DNA of 64,000 bases from Flavobacterium bizetiae (GCF_902804475.1 NZ_CADCSU010000083.1:1-64000); one strand, 5' to 3'; counted from the first letter of the stretch, positions 1 through 8,561 are shown. Program-made: numbers and translations. Notes: generated by a model not told the origin, from the sequence alone.

Positions 1-216
1 CATAAAAAAATGTATTAAATCGATGATATTTGCATTTAATCGATAATTTTGTCATTTTATTCTTATTGAAATTAAGAATTGTCTCCTTTGTAAATAAAAT
101 TTATTTCTTATTTGTTTGGTTTAACTTATAGTTTTTTAGGATAGACTAAATATTGGTTTGCTTCAAAATATTGATATATAGTACATTATTGATTTTATTT
201 TAAAGAATATTGTACG

Positions 217-224
217 TAAATTTG
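217..224 (+). promoter_or_regulatory. Putative promoter of mtaB
   Basis: TAAATTTG followed by C matches the Bacteroidetes -7 box TAnnTTTG exactly. A TTG at 189-191 could be the -33 element, but the 25-base spacer is a little long. Transcription would start about 55 bases before the mtaB start codon. Positions 1-216 are AT-rich and hold no gene I can support. Confidence 0.5.
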
Positions 225-284
225 CAAACTCTTTAAAAGAGATGTAAATATAATATCTTACTACTTAAAACGTAGTTTATTCTC

Positions 285-1619
285 ATGGAAAATAGAAAAA
301 AAGTTGCCTTTTATACGCTTGGTTGCAAACTGAATTTTTCAGAAACTTCTACAATTGCCAGAAACTTTAATGACGAAGGTTTTGACCGTGTTGATTTTGA
401 AGAAATCGCCGATATATATGTTATTAATACCTGTTCAGTTACTGAGAATGCTGATAAGCAATTTAAGCAGGTAGTAAAAAAAGCAATGAAACTAAATGAT
501 AAGGCTTTTGTTGCAGCAGTAGGTTGTTATGCACAATTAAAACCCGAAGAATTGGCCGCAGTTGATGGTGTCGATTTAGTTTTGGGCGCTACAGAAAAGT
601 TTAAAATTACCGACTATATCAACGATTTGAGCAAAAACGACATGGGAGAAGTTCACTCTTGCGAGATTGCCGAAGCTGATTTTTATGTAGGTAGTTATTC
701 TATTGGAGATCGTACCCGTGCTTTCCTGAAAGTTCAGGACGGATGTGATTATAAATGTACGTATTGCACCATTCCGTTAGCAAGAGGAATTTCAAGAAGT
801 GATGCTTTAGAAAATGTCTTGCAAAATGCCAAAGAAATTTCAGCTCAAAACATCAAAGAAATTGTTTTAACCGGAGTTAATATTGGAGATTACGGAAAAG
901 GAGAATTCGGAAACAAAAAACACGAACATACTTTTCTTGATTTAGTTCAGGCTTTAGATAAAGTTGACGGAATCGAACGTTTGAGAATTTCATCAATCGA
1001 ACCTAATTTATTGAAAAATGAAACGATAGAATTTGTTTCTAAAAGCAGAACATTTGTTCCGCATTTTCATATTCCGTTACAATCAGGAAGCAATGATATT
1101 TTAAAATTAATGAAACGCCGTTACTTACGTGAAGTATATACAGAACGTGTAAATAAAATTCGCGAAGTAATGCCACATGCCTGTATTGGTGTCGATGTAA
1201 TTGTTGGCTTCCCTGGCGAAACAGATGAACACTTTTTAGAAACCTATCATTTCCTTAACGAAATGGATATTTCATACCTGCACGTATTCACTTATTCTGA
1301 AAGAGATAATACAGAAGCGGCCAATATGCCAGGAATTGTTTCTGCCAACGTAAGAGCAAAACGTAGTAAAATGTTACGCGGATTATCCGTTAAAAAACGT
1401 CGCGCTTTTTACGAAAGTCAATTAGGCTCAAACAGAACCGTTTTGTTCGAAAGTGAAAATAAAGAAGGATACATTCACGGTTTCACCGAAAATTACGTAA
1501 AAGTAAAAACACCGTGGAATCCTGAATTAGTAAATACATTACAAGAAATCAACTTAACAAAAATCGACGAAGACGGAAGCGTTCGTTTAGAGTTTTTAAA
1601 TAAATTGGCTGAGGTTTAA
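285..1619 (+). CDS. mtaB: tRNA (t6A37) methylthiotransferase MtaB
   Basis: Radical-SAM enzyme that adds a methylthio group to N6-threonylcarbamoyladenosine at position 37 of ANN-decoding tRNAs. The N-terminal UPF0004 domain (about residues 5-125) carries the three cluster cysteines C14, C50 and C81. The radical-SAM CxxxCxxC motif is C154, C158 and C161. A short TRAM-like region closes the protein. The 444-residue length is normal for MtaB. The opening VAFYTLGCKLN and DGCDYKCTYCTIPLARG are typical of MtaB rather than MiaB or RimO. It stands alone with its own promoter at 217-224 and a terminator at 1800-1832. Sure of the family, and fairly sure of MtaB over MiaB. Confidence 0.93.
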   Translation: MENRKKVAFYTLGCKLNFSETSTIARNFNDEGFDRVDFEEIADIYVINTCSVTENADKQFKQVVKKAMKLNDKAFVAAVGCYAQLKPEELAAVDGVDLVLGATEKFKITDYINDLSKNDMGEVHSCEIAEADFYVGSYSIGDRTRAFLKVQDGCDYKCTYCTIPLARGISRSDALENVLQNAKEISAQNIKEIVLTGVNIGDYGKGEFGNKKHEHTFLDLVQALDKVDGIERLRISSIEPNLLKNETIEFVSKSRTFVPHFHIPLQSGSNDILKLMKRRYLREVYTERVNKIREVMPHACIGVDVIVGFPGETDEHFLETYHFLNEMDISYLHVFTYSERDNTEAANMPGIVSANVRAKRSKMLRGLSVKKRRAFYESQLGSNRTVLFESENKEGYIHGFTENYVKVKTPWNPELVNTLQEINLTKIDEDGSVRLEFLNKLAEV

Positions 1620-1648
1620 ATCTAGTTTGATAAAACTATTTTTTTTCA

Positions 1649-1728
1649 GGAGCTAATCCCGCTATCCGTTTCAATCTTTTGTGCCGAACACCGGCACAAA
1701 AGGATTTCCACTTCTATCGGGGCTAGGG
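1649..1728. repeat. Intergenic palindromic repeat, family A copy 1
   Basis: Starts GGAGCTAATCCCGCT and ends ATCGGGGCTAGGG; these ends recur at 28528, 36681, 40704 and 42378, and in a worn copy near 8371. The centre holds a GTGCCG/CGGCAC hairpin. It lies just past mtaB. Confidence 0.7.
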
Positions 1729-1762
1729 CAATCATTGTCATAATATTATTTCCGTGTGATTT

Positions 1763-1787
1763 GTCATTGCGAGGAACGAAGCAACCA
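1763..1787. repeat. Repeat of the GTCATTGCGAGGAACGAAG type
   Basis: The sequence GTCATTGCGAGGAACGAAGC recurs at 6307-6327, where it forms one arm of an inverted repeat. Here only the left arm is present. Confidence 0.6.
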
Positions 1788-1799
1788 CACTAATAAAAA

Positions 1800-1832
1800 C
1801 AGAAAAGCCCTTTGTAAAAAAGGGCTTTTCTG
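1800..1832. terminator. Bidirectional terminator
   Basis: CAGAAAAGCCCT pairs with AGGGCTTTTCTG around a 9-base loop, with T-rich sequence on both strands. It can serve mtaB on the plus strand and the 1901-2410 gene on the minus strand. A second palindrome at 1841-1873 (15-base arms AACTTTGTCAAAGTT) follows it. Confidence 0.8.
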
Positions 1833-1900
1833 TTTTCTATAACTTTGTCAAAGTTTTAAACTTTGACAAAGTTGAATGTTAGTTGTATTTAGAATAAATA

Positions 1901-2410
1901 TTACTTCTGATCTTCAGGAATCACCAACTTCAATGAATTAATATAATCCGTATCAAACTCAATAACCCTGATTTTCTCCGGATTAAAACTCAATTCACCA
2001 CCAAACTGACCTTTTATATCCAAGAAGTCAATAGTAAGTTCTTCGTCGTTTAATTCCAGCAATTTTCCTAAATAAGCTGATTTAGCTGATTTTTTCGAAA
2101 TCTGAAAAATACCATATTTGTTATTCACATAAGTAAGGATCGAACTCAAATCGCGAATAGGAATAATATCCTCGGCATTTGTTTTTAAACCTTTCAGGCG
2201 AATTACTTTTTCAGTAAATTGAAGATCATGATCTCTGTGAACTTCTTCGATGTTTTTGTTTTTCAAAATCACATAACCATCCAATATAAAATCTTCAGGA
2301 TTATTTCGAAGCAAAATCCAATCATCCGAATAATCAATAAGGAACCCGGTAAAAATCTCCTTCTTATCCGTAAATTCTATTGCAATTAATTGTCTTAAAT
2401 ATTGTTCCAT
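1901..2410 (-). CDS. Conserved hypothetical protein, SH3/LSm-like
   Basis: I do not recognise this 169-residue protein. It has no signal peptide, membrane segment or cysteine cluster, so it is probably cytoplasmic. Its first 75 residues alternate short hydrophobic strands with turns (LIAIEF, IFTGFLIDY, WILLRNN, GYVILKN). That pattern resembles a small beta-barrel of the LSm or SH3 kind. The C-terminal half again looks beta-rich (IGQF/LSFNPEKIRVIEF-like strands). The fold idea is inference from residue pattern alone. It precedes the SDR gene in no shared operon that I can show, since a hairpin-rich gap at 2424-2515 lies between. Confidence 0.6.
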   Translation of the reverse strand: MEQYLRQLIAIEFTDKKEIFTGFLIDYSDDWILLRNNPEDFILDGYVILKNKNIEEVHRDHDLQFTEKVIRLKGLKTNAEDIIPIRDLSSILTYVNNKYGIFQISKKSAKSAYLGKLLELNDEELTIDFLDIKGQFGGELSFNPEKIRVIEFDTDYINSLKLVIPEDQK

Positions 2411-2423
2411 CTTATTTTTTTTA

Positions 2424-2515
2424 AAATTCCAATTTTAAAATTCCAAATTCCAATTGTTGAAATTTTAACCTGCTCCAGGAATTGAAATTTGGAATTTAAA
2501 AGTTTGAAATTTAGT
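2424..2515. repeat. AT-rich imperfect inverted repeat
   Basis: Runs built on AATTCCAA and TTGGAATTT face each other across a GC-richer centre (CCTGCTCCAGG). It lies in the gap after the SDR gene on the minus strand and may act as its terminator. Confidence 0.5.
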
Positions 2516-2525
2516 TGTTTTACTT

Positions 2526-3242
2526 TTAAGGATTCGTAGACCAGATACTACTGTTTTTAATAAAAACACGACGGCTTAATTTCAATTGCGCGATAATTAA
2601 TTCGGCAATATCTTCAGACTGCATTACTTTATCCGGATTTCCATCGGTTAATTTTAAATCTAAAGCTAAATCTGTAGCAACCGTGCTAGGCGTTAAAGCT
2701 GTAACACGAATATTGTGTTTTCTCACTTCCTGCATCAAAGAATCGGTTAATCCCAGAACAGCAAATTTCGATGCGCTATAAGCACTTGTTAATGCGTTTC
2801 CGTTTAATCCTGCTGTCGAAGAAATATTAATGATATCACCTGTTTTTCTTTCGATCATATTAGGTAAAATGGCGCGTGTTGTATAATACGTTCCCATTAA
2901 ATTTACCTGAATAATTTTTTCCCAAGCCGTTGGTTCTAATTCCATGAAATTTCCAAAAGCTGCGATACCGGCATTATTAATTAAAATGTCGATTGTTTTA
3001 AATTCAGCGAAAGCTTTTTCTACAGCACTATTGATAGAATTAATGTCCGAAACATCAGCAGATAAAGCTAAAGATTTTACGCCCAAAGCAGCCGTTTCTT
3101 TTGCCAATTGATCAACATCAGCCTGAGTTCGTGAAACTAAAATTACGTTTACACCTTCATTAGCAAGCGCGATTGCAATCGCTTTTCCAATTCCTTTTCC
3201 AGCTCCGGTAATTAAGGCATTTTTATTTTTTAAGTCTGTCAT
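2526..3242 (-). CDS. Short-chain dehydrogenase/reductase, FabG-like
   Basis: Classical 238-residue NAD(P)-dependent SDR. The dinucleotide motif TGAGKGIG is at about residues 12-19, NNAG at 89-92, the active-site serine in NISSTAG near 141, and YSASK with Y155 and K159. It is a cytoplasmic oxidoreductase of hydroxyl/keto groups. The sequence resembles 3-ketoacyl-ACP reductases, but no fatty-acid genes lie nearby, so the substrate stays open and I give no gene symbol. It is transcribed alone from a -7 box at 3285-3292. A near-perfect 15-base inverted repeat (3265-3279 and 3306-3320) encloses that promoter and could be an operator. Confidence 0.88.
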   Translation of the reverse strand: MTDLKNKNALITGAGKGIGKAIAIALANEGVNVILVSRTQADVDQLAKETAALGVKSLALSADVSDINSINSAVEKAFAEFKTIDILINNAGIAAFGNFMELEPTAWEKIIQVNLMGTYYTTRAILPNMIERKTGDIINISSTAGLNGNALTSAYSASKFAVLGLTDSLMQEVRKHNIRVTALTPSTVATDLALDLKLTDGNPDKVMQSEDIAELIIAQLKLSRRVFIKNSSIWSTNP

Positions 3243-3264
3243 GATTTATTTTTTAGAAATGCAA

Positions 3265-3320
3265 AAAGCATCATTTTAGTAACACAAAAATACAGTTTTT
3301 GCTTCCTAAAACGATGCTTT
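3265..3320. promoter_or_regulatory. Promoter inside an inverted repeat
   Basis: On the minus strand TATTTTTG at 3285-3292 matches the Bacteroidetes -7 box. Around it AAAGCATCATTTTAG (3265-3279) pairs with CTAAAACGATGCTTT (3306-3320) with one mismatch across 26 bases. This may be an operator for the SDR gene or the remains of a terminator for the 3355-3942 gene, which is read toward it. Confidence 0.45.
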
Positions 3321-3354
3321 AAGTTATTTTCTTAATCTAAGTTTAACAACTTAT

Positions 3355-3942
3355 TTATTCTTTCAGAACCATATCGATACACATTACTGCCGCCAGAATT
3401 AATTGTCTAAGCGGACTATCAGGCGCGACACTTTCTTCGATTTGCAGTACATAATTATCAGCGCTGGTAAAAAACTCTTTACCCATTCCTGCCCATTTTT
3501 TACTTACCTGAGCCAATTGTTTATTTTCATGGCTGAATTTAAAATCCCAACCCGTCCATTTTCCCTGAAGCGTTGCTGCGGTTCTTTCGTTTTTATCCAG
3601 AATTTCGAATTTTCCTCCAATCGAAAATAATTTTTGTTTAAAGGTTCCCACTAAACGATCTTTCTCATCAAAAACTTCAACAGTCGAACGTAACCAGGCA
3701 ATACCACGTTTTACCGAAATTAATTTTTCGCCCGAAGCAGTTGTAATTTCAATATCAAAAGGTGTCATTCTTTTATAATCTGTAAAGCGGAATACTTTAG
3801 TAAAAAAGCCCAGATTGTTTTCTCTGCAATTCATTATAATCTGATTGGTTTCAGGATCATAAATGTCATAATTGTTAGCAGCTTTAAACATTCCGATATG
3901 TTCTTTTACAAGAAATAAGTTTTGATTTAAAATAGGGTTCAT
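3355..3942 (-). CDS. LURP-one/scramblase-like protein
   Basis: A 195-residue protein with the look of the phospholipid scramblase / LURP-one-related (Tubby-like barrel) family: FLVKEHIGMFKAANNYDIYDP, then a repeated pattern of beta strands and a C-terminal hydrophobic helix (LRQLILAAVMCIDMVL). Bacterial members have no settled function; the fold suggests lipid or membrane binding. There is no signal peptide. The family call rests on the opening EHIGMFKAANNYDIYDPET and FEILDKNERTAATLQGKWTGWDF segments, which match this family as I know it. It is a single-gene unit. Confidence 0.72.
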   Translation of the reverse strand: MNPILNQNLFLVKEHIGMFKAANNYDIYDPETNQIIMNCRENNLGFFTKVFRFTDYKRMTPFDIEITTASGEKLISVKRGIAWLRSTVEVFDEKDRLVGTFKQKLFSIGGKFEILDKNERTAATLQGKWTGWDFKFSHENKQLAQVSKKWAGMGKEFFTSADNYVLQIEESVAPDSPLRQLILAAVMCIDMVLKE

Positions 3943-4080
3943 TAAATTTTATTTGATGTTGATTTGTATTTTTTTTACTTGAATAAGTTTTGAAGGATTT
4001 TCAAAAGGAGGTCAAATGTAAAAATAATTTTGTTAATAAATCAATATTAAATAGGTTTGAAATTGACGAAATTGAAATCA

Positions 4081-4488
4081 TTATTCTTTTTCTTTTAATG
4101 TAATAATAATAACTCCGTTCATAGCATTGCTTCCATAAATAGAAGTCGCTTCGATTCCTTTCAAAACTTTAATGCTTTCAATGTCATTAGGATTTACTTT
4201 AGAAAATTTATTTGCACTTATCAAAGTTCCGTCCAAAATGTATAGTGGTTCATCTACATTTGAAATAGATTTTGCACATACAATTCGTGTGGTTGAAGTT
4301 TTATTTTGAACCAAATTTGAAGGAATTTTTACTGCAGGAATTGTGTCCTTTGTTTTTGTAAAAGGTTTGGTTTCTATTTCTGTAGGCTTTTTTTCTACAT
4401 GGTCTTTAGAAATTGTTTTTTCCTGCGCTTTCGCTACGAAACATATAAGCATAGAAAATGCTAATGAAATAAACTTTATGTTTTTCAT
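4081..4488 (-). CDS. Small secreted TonB-plug-like protein
   Basis: A 135-residue protein with a signal peptide (residues 1-21, cleavage after CFVAKA) and a C-terminal TonB-plug-like module. The module reads PLYILDGTLI, then NPNDIESIKVLKG, then YGSNAMNGVIIIT, which is the core of SusC-type plug domains. No barrel follows, so it cannot be a receptor. It lies 90 bases downstream of the anti-sigma gene, with a hairpin (4521-4549) between. The neighbouring anti-sigma protein carries the same module, which suggests a common role in envelope signalling or in binding a TonB-linked partner; that is inference. Confidence 0.7.
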   Translation of the reverse strand: MKNIKFISLAFSMLICFVAKAQEKTISKDHVEKKPTEIETKPFTKTKDTIPAVKIPSNLVQNKTSTTRIVCAKSISNVDEPLYILDGTLISANKFSKVNPNDIESIKVLKGIEATSIYGSNAMNGVIIITLKEKE

Positions 4489-4520
4489 GATCGAAATTTT
4501 AAATAAATTTTGGAATTAAT

Positions 4521-4549
4521 CTTTGTCAGAGTGTAGAACTCTGACAAAG
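4521..4549 (-). terminator. Hairpin between anti-sigma and plug-like genes
   Basis: CTTTGTCAGAGT and ACTCTGACAAAG form a perfect 12-base stem with a 5-base loop. The flanking T-run is weak, so it could also be an attenuator or mRNA-stabilising hairpin. Confidence 0.55.
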
Positions 4550-4578
4550 ATTTTAAGACTGAATTCTGAGTTTTTATT

Positions 4579-5544
4579 CTATTTTTTAGGAGCTGGTTTT
4601 CCGTTTTTTGTGGTAATAATTACAACACCTTTTTTTCCTTTTTCGCCATATTTAGAGGTGGCTTCTAAGTCCTGAAGTACAGTGATAGTTTTAATTTCCT
4701 GTTTGTTCAAAGGTGCGTAAGGACTTGTTGGGTTTGTACCAAATAAATCATTTTCAGAATAATAAATCCCGTCTATAATATATAACGGAGCATCTAAAAC
4801 TACTAGAGAATCTACATTTTCAGGTTGCAAATTAGGAAGTTCTCTCTGCATCATCTGATCTCGTTTTGTATCGTCGCTGTGCGAGATTGCATTTCCGTTA
4901 AGGATAATTAATGGAGCACTTTTTTTCGCCATTTGCGGTTGCTTATCGGCAAACCCAACTCTGGCCGATTCTCTTTCTGCGGTTTTATAAGAACTGTAAC
5001 CCTGAACTGCTTTGTCTTTAGAAAGCGCATTTTCATCTTCGGTTGAATGATCTTCTTCTATTGGTGCAGTAATAACAGCGTCAGCAACAGGTGCACTAGC
5101 TGATTGAGATATTACTGGCTCATAATAAGCAGGCGCTTCATAGCCATTTGCAACGACCTCTTGTTGTCGTTTTATTTGTTTGTCTAAAATTTCAGCAGCC
5201 TCGGCTTTTGGTACTATTGGTGATTCTGAGGAGACAATAGTACTATTTTTTTCTATATCAGAATTTTGATTCATTTCGTCCTTTGATTCGGTAACGACAA
5301 CTTCATCACTTGTAGTATTCATTGCCTTATCTGATTTTATAAACTGGGATCCTATCGAAATTAGTAGTAAAACAGAAGCTGCAATGGCAATCTTTTTCCA
5401 TAATGAGATCGCTTTTTTGTCTTCTTTTTTATCGAGTTTTTCTTCAACACGGGCCCAAACCTTATCCATTCCGGGAAAGTCCTTTTGCTCCGAGTTCTCT
5501 GCGGCTTTTTTAAATTTATCGAATATTTTATCTTGATTGTCCAT
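4579..5544 (-). CDS. Anti-sigma factor-like protein with C-terminal plug module
   Basis: A 321-residue single-pass inner-membrane protein. Residues 1-45 are charged and cytoplasmic (DKIFDKFKKAAENSE... MDKVWARVEEKLDKK), residues about 47-63 form a membrane helix (IAIAASVLLLISIGSQF). A long low-complexity periplasmic region follows. The last 70 residues contain PLYIIDGIYY, IKTITVLQDLEATSKYG and GKKGVVIITTKNGK, a TonB-plug-like module. Its place 2 bases after the ECF sigma gene shows that it is the partner anti-sigma factor. A plug-like module on an anti-sigma factor is odd and may be the sensing part. I infer the anti-sigma role from position and topology. Confidence 0.75.
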   Translation of the reverse strand: MDNQDKIFDKFKKAAENSEQKDFPGMDKVWARVEEKLDKKEDKKAISLWKKIAIAASVLLLISIGSQFIKSDKAMNTTSDEVVVTESKDEMNQNSDIEKNSTIVSSESPIVPKAEAAEILDKQIKRQQEVVANGYEAPAYYEPVISQSASAPVADAVITAPIEEDHSTEDENALSKDKAVQGYSSYKTAERESARVGFADKQPQMAKKSAPLIILNGNAISHSDDTKRDQMMQRELPNLQPENVDSLVVLDAPLYIIDGIYYSENDLFGTNPTSPYAPLNKQEIKTITVLQDLEATSKYGEKGKKGVVIITTKNGKPAPKK

Positions 5545-5546
5545 GA

Positions 5547-6083
5547 CTATTTTGCTTTTTGGTAATACAGTTTATTTACTAAATCTTTTAGCTTGGTTTT
5601 AGCGGCATTCAATTGTGATTTTGATGTGCCTTCAGAAATGCTTAGCATTGCCGCAATTTCTTTATGCCCAAAACCTTCTATAACAAAAAGGTTAAAAACA
5701 GTTTTACAGCCGTCTGGTATATGGTTTAGTAAATTAAGTAAATCTTCTTCTTCCAGCGTATTGATCTCATCCGTAAAAGGTTGCGAAAGCAATTTAACAT
5801 CATCAAGATACATATTGAAATTGGTGTTTTTCTTGATGGTGGCCAAACAATGGTTAACCGTTATTTTTCGCGCCCAGGCCTCAAAAGCCAGAACTTCTTT
5901 TAGTTGTTCCAGTTTTGTAAATATGGTATAGAAAGCGTCAGCCATAGCTTCTTCTATTTCTTCTTCCTTTTTTAGGTATCGTTTGCAAAGGCGATACAAT
6001 TTTGGAGCCATATGCTCATAAACCTGACGCTGAGCATCTCGGTTCATTTTTTTGCAGTTAGAAATTAGCGTTTCGTTTATCAC
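5547..6083 (-). CDS. ECF-type RNA polymerase sigma factor
   Basis: A 178-residue sigma-70-family factor with region 2 (about residues 15-75; YEHMAPKLYRLCKRYLKKEEEIEEAMADAF and FEAWARKITVN) and region 4 (about 110-170; IPDGCKTVFNLFVIEGFGHKEIAAMLSISEGTSKSQL), the latter a clear helix-turn-helix. It directs RNA polymerase to a small set of promoters when released by its anti-sigma factor. The start is GTG at 6083; the next in-frame ATG is at residue 12, which would still keep region 2. The anti-sigma-like gene follows after 2 bases. No sign of a FecR-type iron cascade. Confidence 0.9.
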   Translation of the reverse strand: MINETLISNCKKMNRDAQRQVYEHMAPKLYRLCKRYLKKEEEIEEAMADAFYTIFTKLEQLKEVLAFEAWARKITVNHCLATIKKNTNFNMYLDDVKLLSQPFTDEINTLEEEDLLNLLNHIPDGCKTVFNLFVIEGFGHKEIAAMLSISEGTSKSQLNAAKTKLKDLVNKLYYQKAK

Positions 6084-6408
6084 AATTGTTGTCTTTATAC
6101 TAAAGAGGGTTAAAAAGATAAAAAGGTTGGGACGGTTATTAAATTTTTTTTAAAGGTTCTAAGTGGCAAAGGTTCAAAGGTACAGAGGTTTTTTGTAGAG
6201 ACGCACTGCTGTGCGTCTTCGCCCAATGCGTCTTCGTTTTATTGTTTTATTGGCGGATATTCTTTGCGCGAGACGCACTACTGTGCTTCTCTACATTATT
6301 ATAGGAGTCATTGCGAGGAACGAAGCAATCTCATCCAGTATTTTTTTGACTAGCAAATTTGCTTTTGTTAATGTGGTTGCTTCGTTCTCCCAATGAGAAA
6401 AACTGAGA
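6084..6408. repeat. Repeat-rich gap, no gene
   Basis: This 325-base gap holds two repeat units. Near 6196-6290, GAGACGCACTGCTGTGCGTCT and a variant GAGACGCACTACTGTGC recur. At 6307-6330, GTCATTGCGAGGAACGAAGC pairs with GGTTGCTTCGTTCTCCCAATGAG at 6374-6396 as an imperfect inverted repeat. A 61-codon reading frame across it is an accident of the repeats. Confidence 0.7.
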
Positions 6409-6879
6409 TTAATTTTTATCTTTCATGTTTCTATACCAATTTTCTATTTTTTTAACAGATTCTTCATCTGTTTTGGGATTACAATTCAAACCCAAATTAA
6501 TTTTAGTATTTGAGATATAAGAATTTAGAAAAATTATTGCAAAACCTCCAACCTCAGCATTTTCATTCGAAATAAAAGAGGAAAATACATTCATATACCC
6601 ACAACATTTTTCACGAGAATTCATAATCGACATTAAATATTCCACATCATTTGATTTTACCCAATTCTCGGGAAAATCCCCCACCATAGATATACTATTT
6701 ATTGGCGTTTTATTGTATCTTTCTTTAAAAAGTTCAATGAATGATTTTGGATCTAGATCTTTTGGTGATAAATTTTTATAATATTCCTTTTTTGTTTTAT
6801 TTATTTTAAAATTATAAAATAGATAACTGCCACTCAAAAGAATGATGACTACTAATAAAGGAAGAAGTATTTTTCTCAT
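6409..6879 (-). CDS. Hypothetical membrane-anchored protein
   Basis: I do not recognise this 156-residue protein. An N-terminal hydrophobic helix (about residues 4-25) is either an anchor or an uncleaved signal; the rest would be periplasmic. A Cys pair (REKCCGY, about residue 93) and a further Cys in GLNCNP could form disulfides. The gene is the last of three closely spaced minus-strand genes (8339 to 6409, gaps of 9 and 11 bases), so it is probably co-transcribed with the two before it. Confidence 0.55.
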   Translation of the reverse strand: MRKILLPLLVVIILLSGSYLFYNFKINKTKKEYYKNLSPKDLDPKSFIELFKERYNKTPINSISMVGDFPENWVKSNDVEYLMSIMNSREKCCGYMNVFSSFISNENAEVGGFAIIFLNSYISNTKINLGLNCNPKTDEESVKKIENWYRNMKDKN

Positions 6880-6890
6880 GAAAGTTATTG

Positions 6891-7727
6891 TTACTTAACC
6901 GGCAAAGTCAACTTAAAAATCTTAGTTTCTAACAAGTCAGTATCATTATCTTCACAAAGCAAAAACTCGATTTTGTTGTTTTCTTTTTTATAGAAAGTCA
7001 ATCCTTCGAATTTATTCGTTGAGGTAATTTTTTGCGTAAAATCTATTTTCATGGTTTTAAGATCGATTCGGCCAATGAAACTTCCTAAGATTTCTCCGTC
7101 GTCGTAAGTTGATTTGGTGTCTTCGGTGGTTGAAAGGAAATAGATTTTGTCTTCGACCAAAATAGCATCGGTAAAACTAGAGCGAATACCTTTTATTTTT
7201 GGTAATTTATAATTAGTGGCTACTAAGGCAAATTCTTCTCCCAAACTTTTGGCATGAATGGTAAAAATGGTGTTTTTGTTTGAGATTCCGTTGCCGCGAT
7301 TGAATAAATACCAGTTTTCGCCATCGAAGATTGCACCTTCAAGATTAAAATCTTCCGGTTTTATTTCGCCAAAACTTTGCATTAAACCGTATAAATCGAC
7401 CAGATTATTTTTTTGCAACACCTTTTTGTTTTTAAGGTCAAACTCAATCATCTTGTTTCGGTTTTCGGTAGATCCAGAACCAAAAACATATAAGGTATCG
7501 TTATGATGTGTTAGGGATTCAAAATCTGGTTTTAGATTTTTAGGGATATTTTGTGTTGGATTGTCAATTAAAGCATGTTGGTTTAATTGTTGATTTTGCA
7601 TATTGTATTCGTATAAAAATCCGCTGTTGTCGCCAATAATATATAATGAATCATTATTAAAAAATAATCCTGATGCAGAACCGATGCCTATGATTTGAAA
7701 TAATATTTCTAATGTGAATTTTTCCAT
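6891..7727 (-). CDS. DUF6929-like beta-propeller protein
   Basis: A 278-residue protein with repeated strand-turn units such as NDSLYIIGDNSGFLYEYN, HNDTLYVFGSGS, EGAIFDGENWYLFNRGN, EDKIYFLSTTEDT and FEGLTFYKKENNKIEFLLCED. These are typical of an extracytoplasmic beta-propeller, and the sequence resembles the family I know as DUF6929. It lacks a clear signal peptide as read from the ATG at 7727. The function is unknown. It sits in the middle of a likely three-gene operon with two hypothetical genes. Confidence 0.6.
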   Translation of the reverse strand: MEKFTLEILFQIIGIGSASGLFFNNDSLYIIGDNSGFLYEYNMQNQQLNQHALIDNPTQNIPKNLKPDFESLTHHNDTLYVFGSGSTENRNKMIEFDLKNKKVLQKNNLVDLYGLMQSFGEIKPEDFNLEGAIFDGENWYLFNRGNGISNKNTIFTIHAKSLGEEFALVATNYKLPKIKGIRSSFTDAILVEDKIYFLSTTEDTKSTYDDGEILGSFIGRIDLKTMKIDFTQKITSTNKFEGLTFYKKENNKIEFLLCEDNDTDLLETKIFKLTLPVK

Positions 7728-7736
7728 GAATGTTTT

Positions 7737-8339
7737 TTATTTTAGAAGAGCTAGTTTATTTCTAAAATCTTCTATTTCTGTTTTACTTTTTATTTTTAAT
7801 ATTTTGACCAATTCAAAAAAATCAATTTTTCCTTGAGAATAATACGAAAAGAGTTCTTCTTCTACTTTTTCCATATCGCTTTCGTTGTACAATTCAAAGT
7901 TATAAGATTTTGATATTCCGGAATTAAATCTTAATAATATTTGATTATTGATTCCGTTCGATAATGACGATGCAAAACCTGTTGCGCCATTTGGTTTTCC
8001 GTAATAATCATTATTTGTAATCTCAATTGATTTAATTTCATCTATGTGAAATTTTTCCTGATCTACCACAATGTGACTTTTATAGAATTCTAAAAAGCCA
8101 GTAAATTCTCCACTTAAATTTTCCGGTTTTACTAATCCAATTGATTTTAGTGCTAATCCTATAAAAGCGAGTAAAAGCATTAATGCTATCATTATATCTT
8201 CAAATATTCCCTTTTCAGGATTAAAAAATGTCTGTTTTATAATTGATATTATATACAATGAAAGTATTGCTGTAAAAATTATTAAAGTATTATTCCAATG
8301 AAACTTTTTTGACTTTTTGTAAATGTTGAATCTTTGCAT
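7737..8339 (-). CDS. Hypothetical two-helix membrane protein
   Basis: Not recognised. A 200-residue protein with two membrane segments (about residues 17-38 and 49-69), followed by a soluble domain with a beta-strand pattern (EFTGFLEFYKSHIVVD, IKSIEITNNDY) and a helical C terminus. The layout is like PH-domain-type membrane proteins (YcxB-like), but the match is weak. It is the first gene of the three-gene group running down to 6409. Its upstream gap contains a degraded copy of repeat family A near 8371-8490. Confidence 0.5.
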   Translation of the reverse strand: MQRFNIYKKSKKFHWNNTLIIFTAILSLYIISIIKQTFFNPEKGIFEDIMIALMLLLAFIGLALKSIGLVKPENLSGEFTGFLEFYKSHIVVDQEKFHIDEIKSIEITNNDYYGKPNGATGFASSLSNGINNQILLRFNSGISKSYNFELYNESDMEKVEEELFSYYSQGKIDFFELVKILKIKSKTEIEDFRNKLALLK

Positions 8340-8370
8340 TTCTTGATTAAAGGAAATTTATTTTAAAAAC

Positions 8371-8490
8371 CAATGCCTAGCCCTGATAGCAATGAAAATA
8401 CTTTGAAGAGAAATTGTATTTTTTCCTGACAGAACAAAGCGACCGGAGGAAGCTCTTGTTATGGCTTTGGAAAAAAACAGTTTATCTAAA
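8371..8490. repeat. Worn copy of intergenic repeat family A
   Basis: CCTAGCCCTGATAGCAATG at the left resembles the minus-orientation end of family A, and GCGACCGGAGGAAGCTC resembles the inner part seen at 28600 and 40770 (GCTTCCGCTGGTCGCT read on the other strand). The right end is eroded. Confidence 0.5.
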
Positions 8491-8561
8491 AGTATTGTAA
8501 TGAATAGCAGGAATATGCTTCGTAAAATTAGTATATTTATAATAATTAAAATGAAAGATAT

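Noticed and set aside
4081..5544. Remains of a broken TonB receptor
   Set aside because: Both plug-like modules are in intact genes with proper starts and stops; no barrel remnants lie nearby.
6211..6396. 61-residue frame on the plus strand
   Set aside because: It consists of the GAGACGCAC and GTCATTGCGAGG repeats.
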